DNA of 6,952 nucleotides from Actinomycetota bacterium (GCA_003452655.1 DMNR01000459.1:1-6952), one strand, 5' to 3'; counted from the stretch's first letter, positions 1-6,720 are shown. Notes: a model not told the origin generated them from the letters alone. A program made the numbers and translations.

Positions 1-1119
1 ATTCTGTGGTTCAGGGTTCAACCAGACACTCTGCGGGTAGTGATCCTTGAGCTGCGCAAGCCACTCAAGGCCGGACATGAACGCCCCACCATCTGGCGTA
101 CTCGGAGTTCGGTGCAACAGCTCGTAAGGAGCCATGTAGGCGTCCCCAACCATGATCAGTTTGTACTTGCTGTCACACTCGCGCATCACTTCGTTAACCC
201 ATTTCGGATCAGTGAAGCGATCGGTTTCATAGACCTGTCCGTACACGCAGTTGTGGAAGTAGTAGGTACGAAGCTCCTTGAAGTGCGTGGCCTTCTTGGC
301 GGCACTGAACAACTGGGACATCAGCTGTGAATACGGGAACATCGAGCCACCGACATCGATCATCAGGATGACGTGGGTGTCGGGACGACTCGGCGGACGC
401 ACGACCACCTCGATCTCACCAGCATTTCGCGCTGTCTCGTCGATTGTTCGCTCGATATCCAACTCGTACTGCGCGCCTTCACGCACGAACGCCCGCAATC
501 GCCGAAGCGCAACTTCAAGCTGCCGAATGTCCAACGTGATATCGCTGCGATAGGACTGGTAATTGCGGGCATCCGCCACGTGAATCGCAGAGCGTCCACC
601 CCCGGAGCTTCCTGTGCTCAATCCGGACTGAGCCTTCCCCGCTTGACCGAACGGCGAGGTACCCCCGGTTCCAATCCAGTAATTCCCACCGTCGTGGCGT
701 TCAGTCTGTTCTTCCATCCGCTCACGGAACTTCTCAAGCAGTTCCTCCAAGGAGGATTGGTTGAGGTGGTCCGGACCCTCAATCGGATCGTTGGGATCCC
801 GCAATTGGTCAAGCCAGTCGCGAAGCTGTTCGGTCAATTCGGGCAGTTGCTCGGCGATGCCTGCGAACTCTGCGAGGAACGCACGGTCAAAGGCATCGAG
901 GTGACCTTCGTGATGAATCAGGAGTGCGCGCGCCGCGAAATAGAAGCCGTCAATGGAGTTCCGGTGAGCGCCCTTAGCCAGCGCTTCGGCGAGCGCCACT
1001 GACTCCTGTGCACCGACGGGGACGCCATACGAACGCAGCCGGTAGACAAGCGGCAGGAACATTGGCGGCTTGGGAGCTTCAGCCGAGGTCGGCTGATCCT
1101 GCGGATCGCGAACGTCCAT
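1..1119 (-). CDS. CoxE-type VWA domain protein (3' end beyond window)
   Basis: The reading frame is open from an ATG at 1119 to the window edge, 373 codons, with no stop. The start is fixed because an in-frame TAG (the stop of the upstream ATPase gene) lies two codons before it. Residues 1-110 are helical. A Gly/Ser-rich linker with GTGGTSPFG (about 150-158), typical of the COG3825 CoxE-like family, leads to a von Willebrand A domain from about 245. The metal-binding (MIDAS) site reads DVGGS at 255-259, the DxGxS form usual in this family, and a second MIDAS acidic position is likely D326 in the MVGDAYM segment. From memory of the family only a short C-terminal segment is missing. Such proteins partner MoxR ATPases (CoxD/CoxE, NorQ/NorD, RavA/ViaA) as substrate adaptors in the cytoplasm. 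No signal peptide is seen. The substrate is unknown; the family call is secure. Confidence 0.92.
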   Translation of the reverse strand, partial: MDVRDPQDQPTSAEAPKPPMFLPLVYRLRSYGVPVGAQESVALAEALAKGAHRNSIDGFYFAARALLIHHEGHLDAFDRAFLAEFAGIAEQLPELTEQLRDWLDQLRDPNDPIEGPDHLNQSSLEELLEKFRERMEEQTERHDGGNYWIGTGGTSPFGQAGKAQSGLSTGSSGGGRSAIHVADARNYQSYRSDITLDIRQLEVALRRLRAFVREGAQYELDIERTIDETARNAGEIEVVVRPPSRPDTHVILMIDVGGSMFPYSQLMSQLFSAAKKATHFKELRTYYFHNCVYGQVYETDRFTDPKWVNEVMRECDSKYKLIMVGDAYMAPYELLHRTPSTPDGGAFMSGLEWLAQLKDHYPQSVWLNPEPQN

Positions 1120-1125
1120 AAATAC

Positions 1126-1986
1126 CTACATCCGCCGCCGGAAGCCGCCACCTGAGGTGGCGTCCAAGAACGCCGCAAGATCCTGCTCCTTCTTGAGCAA
1201 GGTACCGAGGAAAGGCAGGTCAGCGGATAAGCCGACCTCACTCATCTCAATCGCCTGAAGCATTGCAATCCAGTCCACAAGCTCACTTGTGCTCGGCTTC
1301 TTCCGCAGACGATCCATGCCGCGAATGGCATAAAAGACCTCGAGTGCCTGGTCGAGTAACCGTTGATTGACGTCGGGCTCGTGGACCTCCACAATGCGGC
1401 TCATGAGTGCGGGGTCCGGGAAGTCGATGAAGTGGAATACGCAACGACGCAGGAACGCATCCGGCAGTTCCTTCTCGGCATTACTGGTGATGATCACAAT
1501 GGGGCGTTCCTGCGCCGCGACAACCTCACCGGTTTCCATCACCGTAAACCGCATTCGGTCTAACTCATGAAGGAGATCGTTGGGGAACTCCAAATCGGCC
1601 TTGTCGATCTCGTCGATCAAGAGCACGACGCGCTTGTCCGCTTTGAATGCCTTGCCGAGCGCGCCCATGTGGATGTATTCGCTGATGTCCCGGACATCGT
1701 GATCGCCGAATCGGCTGTCATAAAGGCGCTGGACAGTGTCGTAGTGGTACAGACCCTCTTGCGCCCGCGTGGTGCTCTTTACATGCCACGAGATCAATTC
1801 AGCGCCCTGGCTTTGGGCTACCGCCTCGGCAAGCAGGGTCTTGCCAGTTCCTGGCTCACCGCGAACCAGCAGCGGCTTTTGCAGGATTAGCGCGCAATTG
1901 ACGGCAGCTTCCAGCGAGGGATTCGTGAGGTACGACTCCGTACCGGAGAATTCATTGCCCCGTGCAGATTCATTGTTCGTCACCAC
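1126..1986 (-). CDS. MoxR-family AAA+ ATPase
   Basis: A 286-residue protein, the usual size for single-domain MoxR ATPases. Walker A is GEPGTGKT at 43-50, Walker B is VLLIDE at 121-126, sensor 1 is ITSN ending at N169, and the arginine-finger motif FLRRC follows at 178-182. The family couples ATP hydrolysis to chaperone-like remodelling or metal insertion, working with a VWA partner; here that partner is the next gene, 6 bases downstream, so the two are almost certainly co-translated. The start is GTG at 1986 (or GTG at 1983): an in-frame TAG three codons upstream rules out anything longer, and a weak AGG lies 5 bases before 1986. The upstream HKD lipoprotein gene ends 30 bases away on the same strand, so the three genes look like one operon. 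No signal peptide, hence cytoplasmic. The client protein cannot be read from the sequence. Confidence 0.95.
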   Translation of the reverse strand: MVTNNESARGNEFSGTESYLTNPSLEAAVNCALILQKPLLVRGEPGTGKTLLAEAVAQSQGAELISWHVKSTTRAQEGLYHYDTVQRLYDSRFGDHDVRDISEYIHMGALGKAFKADKRVVLLIDEIDKADLEFPNDLLHELDRMRFTVMETGEVVAAQERPIVIITSNAEKELPDAFLRRCVFHFIDFPDPALMSRIVEVHEPDVNQRLLDQALEVFYAIRGMDRLRKKPSTSELVDWIAMLQAIEMSEVGLSADLPFLGTLLKKEQDLAAFLDATSGGGFRRRM

Positions 1987-2016
1987 AGCAGCCTAAAGCG
2001 CCGACGTTGCGTGCCG

Positions 2017-3225
2017 TCAATTGCCCGTCGTGGACGTGGTCGAGGGTGATGGACTCGGACTGCGCGTCGGATACTGCACGGCCCGCCCGAAGTCCGTGTT
2101 GAAGAGGTCCACCACCTTCTTGACCGATGCGGTGTCAGTCATCAGTACCCCCAGCTCACGTTCGGTCTGAAGTGATTGATCGAGGAAGGGGTTCTCCGAA
2201 CCCAGGAAGACAACCTGGTTTGAGGTTCCAGCATCGCCAATGATTGTCTTCGTATGGATGTACAGATATTCCGTCGAACTCCCTGCCAAGCGGGGGTTTG
2301 CGACGATGTCTGCTCCGGCCGCCCTCAGTTGTGCAGCAGCATCGTCGTTGATACCACCGATGTTGCCAATGATCCGGACCTTGACGCCCGCCTTGGCACG
2401 ATCAAGCAGCGGCCCAAACATCATCGACGGATACGACAGGGCCTGAACGTAGACATCGAGTGATTGCTGAGCTCCACTGATCAACGCGTTCATTGCAGTG
2501 ATCGAGTTGCCAGTTGGCTTCAGGCTGGGGTCACCCGGTGCCCACACCAGGTTCGGCCGGACCGAGGGCGGCCACACCTTGTAGGGGGGCCAGTCGGCAT
2601 CGAATGTTGCCGCAATGTCGGCGACGTCGGCGGCATCTGTCACTAACGCAGCCATGCCACGCGTTCCGAGTTCATTCGGATTGCCATCGACTGGATCCGC
2701 AGCAAACTCAAAGTAGCTCGTATCAATATTGAAGTCGGCAACGAACGCCAGCGCATCCTTCGTTCCCGCATCGCGAATGTAGGTCTTCTCATGCGAGTAA
2801 CTGAACTCCGGGCGACTCAACTGTGTGTCCAAACCCAGCTTGAGCAGCGTCTTGCGATTCGCCAAATTGTGGTTGTTGACCGGCTCACCGAATATCTGGC
2901 GCGACAACAAGATGCGAACCTTGGCGCCGCGAGCTTTCGCGCGCAACAAGGCATCGACTATGGGCTTGTACGTCGGATAGAACTCGTACATCACGATGTC
3001 GATTGACTGCTTGGCGCCATCAATGAAATCAGTCACCGGCTTGGGTCCGTCATCGGGCTCAATCGCGGCCAGCGTGATGGATGTATCAACTGACTTTGTT
3101 GGCAATGGTTGCGGCGAACCGGCCTGCTGCGAGCACCCCGACAGGGCCAAGCCGCCGACGATGGCGCCAACGCATACCAAGTGGAATCCGCCACGATCTC
3201 GCCGCAGTCGGGGGAGTAATCGCAT
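2017..3225 (-). CDS. HKD (phospholipase D superfamily) lipoprotein 1
   Basis: A 402-residue exported lipoprotein. The N-terminus has basic residues, a hydrophobic stretch and the lipobox LSGC with the lipidated Cys at 31. Two phospholipase-D/nuclease repeats follow. The first HxKx4D is H145/K147/D152, followed by ADFN instead of the usual GSxN. The second is H324/K326/D331, followed by GSEN at 342-345. The C-terminal tail is Ser/Pro/Thr-rich. Two HKD motifs normally form one active site cleaving phosphodiester bonds in phospholipid or nucleic acid; which substrate applies here is not decidable. The ATG at 3225 is preferred over an in-frame TTG at 3261 because GGAAGGA lies 6 bases before it and it gives a compact signal peptide. 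It is the first gene of the operon with the MoxR and VWA genes and a paralogue of the lipoprotein at 4863-6047: 31 of 45 residues match around the second HKD motif. Confidence 0.93.
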   Translation of the reverse strand: MRLLPRLRRDRGGFHLVCVGAIVGGLALSGCSQQAGSPQPLPTKSVDTSITLAAIEPDDGPKPVTDFIDGAKQSIDIVMYEFYPTYKPIVDALLRAKARGAKVRILLSRQIFGEPVNNHNLANRKTLLKLGLDTQLSRPEFSYSHEKTYIRDAGTKDALAFVADFNIDTSYFEFAADPVDGNPNELGTRGMAALVTDAADVADIAATFDADWPPYKVWPPSVRPNLVWAPGDPSLKPTGNSITAMNALISGAQQSLDVYVQALSYPSMMFGPLLDRAKAGVKVRIIGNIGGINDDAAAQLRAAGADIVANPRLAGSSTEYLYIHTKTIIGDAGTSNQVVFLGSENPFLDQSLQTERELGVLMTDTASVKKVVDLFNTDFGRAVQYPTRSPSPSPSTTSTTGN

Positions 3226-3227
3226 TT

Positions 3228-3260
3228 TCTGTCCTTCCAGCGCCGTGAGGACAGACCTCA
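3228..3260 (-). promoter_or_regulatory. Leader hairpin covering the ribosome binding site, with a competing hairpin
   Basis: In the leader RNA of the first HKD gene, an 8-base perfect inverted repeat pairs UCUGUCCU (3255-3248) with AGGACAGA (3235-3228) across a 12-base loop. The second arm contains the Shine-Dalgarno AGGA and ends two bases before the ATG. A smaller hairpin, UGAGG (3260-3256) with CCUCA (3250-3246), uses part of the same upstream arm, so the two cannot form together. This is the geometry of a translational on/off switch. The pairing is seen directly; regulation is inferred. Confidence 0.45.
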
Positions 3261-3300
3261 AGTCTCGCCTGGCCCCTCACCACCTGCGGAGCTTCGCCGA

Positions 3301-3330
3301 ATTCTGACAGAGCGGCGCGGGTCGTGTCAG
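3301..3330 (-). promoter_or_regulatory. Candidate promoter of the leftward operon
   Basis: Read leftward, CTGACA (3330-3325) matches five of six bases of a -35 box, and CAGAAT (3306-3301) matches four of six of a -10 box, with an 18-base spacer and a TGn extension before the -10. Transcription would start near 3294, giving a leader of about 70 bases that includes the hairpin over the ribosome binding site. An inverted repeat, CTGACA (3304-3309) with TGTCAG (3325-3330), spans the promoter and could be an operator. Assigned by eye. Confidence 0.4.
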
Positions 3331-3376
3331 GTTCACGGGCCCAGCACATTTCGCGCTACGACTACGCGGACCGGCC

Positions 3377-3391
3377 TATTGTCTGAGGATG
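3377..3391 (+). promoter_or_regulatory. Candidate -10 box for a leaderless start of the deaminase gene
   Basis: TATTGT at 3377-3382 matches TATAAT at four of six positions and sits exactly 12 to 7 bases before the A of the ATG at 3389. That is the spacing expected if transcription starts at the A itself. The only Shine-Dalgarno-like bases, GAGG, directly abut the ATG and are too close to work normally. Leaderless mRNAs are common in actinobacteria. No convincing -35 box was found at 3354-3359. Confidence 0.35.
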
Positions 3392-4804
3392 CAGTCCCAG
3401 ACTCCATCCTCGCGCGCGACAACCAGCTTGGAGTTCGGCGAATCGTTATCCCGCCGAAACCTCCTCAAGGCTGCCACTGTCATTGGAGCAGTCTCCGCAG
3501 TCGGCTTGACAGCCTGCAGCAGTTCGTCAACACCATCGGCTTCTGCTTCACCGGTCCCGTCACCAACGACACCGAAGACCGTCAGCAACGCGGAAGAGGC
3601 CGGGCAACTCGTCTTGGAATACGCGAAGTACGGCGCGGCAATCGGGAGCTACGCAATCGCCGGAGCTTTGATCCACAACGCGACTGGGAACGTGATCGGG
3701 GCGGTGGCGTCAGACGTCTTGTTCGCGATTCAGAACCGAGTCAACCAATTCCTCGAGCAACAGGTCACCTCCGGTTCCTCTGAGTCATTCCCCTACGACC
3801 CCACAGCCCACGGCGAACGTCAGCTGACGTACTGGTACTTCGAAAACCGCACGAGGTTGAACTTGCCGGACGCCAAAGACATCACCTTGGTTACCAGCCT
3901 GGATCCATGCGCCATGTGCACGGGGACCGTGCTGGCAGCAGGGTTCAACGTTGGAGTCTTCGCGATCGATCCGTTTGCCGGCATCAACTTCAATAGCAGC
4001 GGAGCGTTCACAGATCTACCGGAACCACTGCGAGCTCAGGCGAAGCGGCGATTCGGCTATTACGGCACGCAAGGCGGACGGGCATACGTCGGTGGTCCAG
4101 ACGTCGCGTTCAGTGGAACACTGGCGAACCAATCGACACTGGATGACTGCTACAACACCTATAAGGCAAGTGCCGACAACGTGCTCGCATCACGAAAAGA
4201 CAGCGACACCGACCCGAGCCAGTTGCTGGATCCCGCGACGAACCCAGAGGCGTCTGCCATCATCAGCGCGTACCAAAAGGCCTGTCCAAGTGCCTTCACC
4301 ATCAAGCTCAAGGACTACCGAAGGCCCACACCCGAATTGCAGGCGCTGCTCACGAAGCTGCGCGACTCGACGCCTGGCGCTACGTCCGCTGTCGCTTACA
4401 TCGACCCATTCGGAAACGTGCTCTCGACCTTCGCTGACTCTTTGGCGCAGGACCCCGTCGCGACGGCGCTGCAAAACGTTATCCAGACATACTCACAGAC
4501 GCGGTTCAATCTCACGAATTCGGCGAGTACCCACGACATTGCAGTGAAGTCTCTGACGAGCGCGAAATACGGCACCTTCGTATTCCTTAACGCGCCAAGC
4601 CCGCGAGTGGCGACGAGCTTCGCAGACCTCGGGGCGTTCGGATCAACGGTCGGCACAAAGGCACCCGTTCCAAGTCCCAGTCCAATGCAATTCTTCGACC
4701 CGCCGTTGCGGGGAACAGTCACCGAACTGCGCAAGGTGATCGCGGGAATGCCACCGCTGTACAGCCAACTCGTCGCCATCAATCCACAGCCTGTCAAACA
4801 GTGA
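3389..4804 (+). CDS. Tat-exported lipoprotein with zinc deaminase domain
   Basis: A 471-residue protein. SRRNLLK at 21-27 is a near-ideal twin-arginine motif and LTAC ends at Cys43, so it should be exported folded and lipid-anchored. A Ser/Pro/Thr tether (44-65) follows. The catalytic domain covers about 68-235: HGE at 141-143 (zinc-ligand His, catalytic Glu) and PCAMC at 173-177 (two zinc-ligand Cys) define the cytidine/deoxycytidylate deaminase superfamily (PF00383). HGE plus PCxMCTG resembles yeast cytosine deaminase and the TadA/guanine-deaminase branch, so a free base or nucleoside is a plausible substrate, not proven. Tat export fits a protein that binds zinc before export. Residues about 313-425 look like a second deaminase-like half without metal ligands. 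The ATG at 3389 has no properly spaced ribosome binding site and may be leaderless. It precedes an HKD lipoprotein gene by 58 bases, probably as one transcript. A deaminase toxin is an alternative. Confidence 0.88.
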   Translation: MQSQTPSSRATTSLEFGESLSRRNLLKAATVIGAVSAVGLTACSSSSTPSASASPVPSPTTPKTVSNAEEAGQLVLEYAKYGAAIGSYAIAGALIHNATGNVIGAVASDVLFAIQNRVNQFLEQQVTSGSSESFPYDPTAHGERQLTYWYFENRTRLNLPDAKDITLVTSLDPCAMCTGTVLAAGFNVGVFAIDPFAGINFNSSGAFTDLPEPLRAQAKRRFGYYGTQGGRAYVGGPDVAFSGTLANQSTLDDCYNTYKASADNVLASRKDSDTDPSQLLDPATNPEASAIISAYQKACPSAFTIKLKDYRRPTPELQALLTKLRDSTPGATSAVAYIDPFGNVLSTFADSLAQDPVATALQNVIQTYSQTRFNLTNSASTHDIAVKSLTSAKYGTFVFLNAPSPRVATSFADLGAFGSTVGTKAPVPSPSPMQFFDPPLRGTVTELRKVIAGMPPLYSQLVAINPQPVKQ

Positions 4805-4853
4805 GCTTCGAATCGCTCTCGCACCACGACACGTCAACGACAACCAGCAGGTC

Positions 4854-4865
4854 GGAGTCAAAATG
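4854..4865 (+). promoter_or_regulatory. Ribosome binding site and start of HKD lipoprotein 2
   Basis: GGAG at 4854-4857 lies 5 bases before the ATG at 4863 and fixes this start. The 58-base gap after the deaminase stop shows no promoter I can recognise and no terminator, consistent with co-transcription. Confidence 0.6.
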
Positions 4866-6047
4866 AAGATCAACACAGAGCGTAAGAACAAGGTTCGCGG
4901 GGTAATCGCCGCGTTTGCCGTCCTAGGCCTCACGATGACCGCCTGCTCAAGCAACAGCTCGCAGTCGAGCCCACCCGCTCCCACCTCAACCGGCATTACT
5001 TCCGGCATCCTGCAATTCGGACTGGTTCAACCCAACTCCGGAACCCAGCCCGTGGTTGACTTTTTCAACTCGGCCAAGAAGTCACTGGACATCTCGATGT
5101 ACGAATTCGACTCGACCTTCAGTGCATTGGTTGACCCCCTAAAGGCGGCAAGGCAGCGCGGCGTTGCAGTTCGGATCCTCATCTCGCCGACCCGTCTCAA
5201 CCCGGACAACACCCCCCAGGTCAGTCCCCAGAATGCTGCAGATGTCCAAGCATTCAATGCGATGGGCTTCCAGGCGGAACTTGCGTCTCAGAAGGAGTTC
5301 GCGTGGTATCACCAGAAGTCCGTGGTCGCTGATGCCGGGCAGACCGATGCACGTGCCTTGATCGCTGACTTCAACTTCGCAAGTGACTACTTCGACCAGA
5401 CACCGTCGCAATATGACGCCAATCAAGAGGGCACCCGCGGGATGGCTGTGATCGACAACGACAAGCAGGATGTGGCAACGATCGCTCGCACGTTCAATGA
5501 AGACTGGCCACCGCACAAGAAGTGGACCGGATCAGATCGACCTGATCTGGTTTGGGCCCCCAGCGGGCCGAAGTACAACCCGAAGGGAAATTCAATCCAG
5601 GTCTTCACCGACATGCTCAACAAAGCAACCTCCACGATCGACGCGTACGTGCAGGTCTTCAACTATGAAACAACGTCACTGATGCTCGAGCCGCTGTTGA
5701 ACGCAACCAAGCGTGGTGTCAAGGTTCGCTTCATCACGAACAAGGGCGGCCTATCCAAAGCTGGACTCTTGCCGCAGCTGCAGGCTGCCGGAATCCAGAT
5801 GGTGATGGCACCCCAGTCGATTGGTGACAGCTCCAAGTATCTGTACATCCATACGAAGTCCGTCATCGTTGATCAAGGCAAGTCTGACCAAGTGTTGTTT
5901 GTCGGGTCAGAGAATCCCTTCCTCAACGACTCGTTGAACTTGGAACGCGAGCTTGGAGTTCTTGTTCACGACGGTTCGGCGATAACGCAAGCCCTGGACG
6001 TCTTCAATCGCGACTTCAGCGTGAGCCAGCCGTACTCAAACTCTTAG
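4863..6047 (+). CDS. HKD (phospholipase D superfamily) lipoprotein 2
   Basis: A 394-residue lipoprotein paralogous to the one at 3225-2017. The signal peptide ends in MTAC with Cys28 as the likely lipidated residue; Met at -3 is a slight departure from the usual Leu. A Ser/Pro-rich tether follows. HKD motif 1 is H150/K152/D157, followed by ADFN at 168-171. HKD motif 2 is H330/K332/D337, followed by GSEN at 348-351. All catalytic positions are therefore present. Shared blocks with the paralogue include a DWPP motif near 214-217, LVWAP near 229-233 and the segment from YLYIHTK through ERELGVL. It should act on the outer face of the membrane as a phosphodiesterase on lipid or nucleic acid; the substrate is unknown. 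It lies downstream of the deaminase gene in the same direction and converges on the LuxR-type gene, with only 13 bases between the two stop codons. Confidence 0.94.
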   Translation: MKINTERKNKVRGVIAAFAVLGLTMTACSSNSSQSSPPAPTSTGITSGILQFGLVQPNSGTQPVVDFFNSAKKSLDISMYEFDSTFSALVDPLKAARQRGVAVRILISPTRLNPDNTPQVSPQNAADVQAFNAMGFQAELASQKEFAWYHQKSVVADAGQTDARALIADFNFASDYFDQTPSQYDANQEGTRGMAVIDNDKQDVATIARTFNEDWPPHKKWTGSDRPDLVWAPSGPKYNPKGNSIQVFTDMLNKATSTIDAYVQVFNYETTSLMLEPLLNATKRGVKVRFITNKGGLSKAGLLPQLQAAGIQMVMAPQSIGDSSKYLYIHTKSVIVDQGKSDQVLFVGSENPFLNDSLNLERELGVLVHDGSAITQALDVFNRDFSVSQPYSNS

Positions 6048-6071
6048 CAGCCGACTTCGCCTAGGAGTTTG
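6037..6071. terminator. Hairpin between converging genes, likely bidirectional terminator
   Basis: CAAACTCTTAG (6037-6047) pairs with CTAGGAGTTTG (6061-6071) as an 11-base stem with one G-U pair around a 13-base loop. The stop codon of each converging gene lies at the loop end of an arm. There is no U-rich tract on either side, as is frequent in actinobacteria. On the leftward transcript the wobble becomes an A-C mismatch, so the stem is stronger for rightward transcription. Confidence 0.55.
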
Positions 6072-6720
6072 GAACCTCGATCGGGAGGCCGTGGAACCAC
6101 AAGGCAACCTGTAGCCGGTCACGCAGGTGGACCTTCCGCAGGATCGAACCGATGTGGGTCTTCACTGTCGACTCATCGACGTTCAGGCAATCTGCGATTT
6201 CACTGTTGGTCATGCCTCGGCCGATAAGCGTGGCCACCTGCTCTTCCCGGCCGGTCAACGGTTTGCGAGCGACCCGTGGTGAGGACGCCGCTGCATTCGA
6301 CGCCGATCCCACGGGTGAGTTGGCGCGGTCATCATCGAGCAGTGCCGAAAGGATCTTGGGGTCAATCCAGGAGCCACCATCAAGCACACTGAAGATCGCC
6401 GACTGGATTGTTCTGGTACTTCGTTCCGCCAGTAGTGCACCTCGGGCGCCATGACTCAGACACTTAGCAACACTGGCGCGATCGAATTGGTGAGTAACGA
6501 TCACTACCGGAATTGCCCGAACGAGCTCTCTCATCCGAGGGTCATTCATGATCGCAGGACTGCTCGGACACTGCATCAAGACCGCACTCGCGCCCACGAG
6601 CCTCGCCTGCCAGACATCTTGGGGGGCGAACATGTGCAATTCGAATTCCGGCCGTTCAAGAACCGCGGATGTCAAGTGAACGCGGAGCTCCTGCTCCTGC
6701 GCACTGACTGCGATCTTCAT
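6061..6720 (-). CDS. LuxR/NarL-type regulator with degenerate receiver
   Basis: A 219-residue protein with response-regulator architecture. Residues about 1-125 fit a receiver fold, and a Ser/Ala-rich linker (about 130-150) leads to a LuxR-type DNA-binding domain at 155-210, with LTGREEQVATLIGRG, the NSEIADCLNV turn and the STVKTHIGSILRK recognition region. The receiver is atypical. The strand-3 position that normally holds the phosphorylated Asp is Gln50 (VLMQ), the acidic pair after strand 1 is AQEQE, and the usual conserved Lys reads LLAE near 98, although the Thr (VIVTH, T76) remains. It is therefore unlikely to be switched by a histidine kinase, and none is seen beside it. The ATG at 6720 has GAGG 5 bases upstream. 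It may control the adjoining lipoprotein genes or itself; a palindrome lies 45 bases before its start. The family is secure, the targets are unknown. Confidence 0.92.
   Translation of the reverse strand: MKIAVSAQEQELRVHLTSAVLERPEFELHMFAPQDVWQARLVGASAVLMQCPSSPAIMNDPRMRELVRAIPVVIVTHQFDRASVAKCLSHGARGALLAERSTRTIQSAIFSVLDGGSWIDPKILSALLDDDRANSPVGSASNAAASSPRVARKPLTGREEQVATLIGRGMTNSEIADCLNVDESTVKTHIGSILRKVHLRDRLQVALWFHGLPIEVPNS

Noticed and set aside
373..1002. Open frame of 209 codons on the + strand
   Set aside because: It lies opposite the VWA gene, whose translation gives a recognisable conserved protein. The + strand translation is compositionally odd (Arg/Leu-rich) and matches nothing familiar.
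2583..2588. Run of six G residues inside the first HKD gene as a phase-variation or frameshift site
   Set aside because: The frame is intact across it and the run is short; the conserved protein continues on both sides.
3226..3261. In-frame TTG start at 3261 for the first HKD lipoprotein
   Set aside because: The ATG at 3225 has a strong, well-spaced GGAAGGA and gives a normal lipoprotein signal peptide; the TTG has no comparable site.
3951..4547. Open frame of 198 codons on the + strand inside the deaminase gene
   Set aside because: It is a frame-shifted shadow of the deaminase, rich in Arg, Ser and Thr, with no domain signal.
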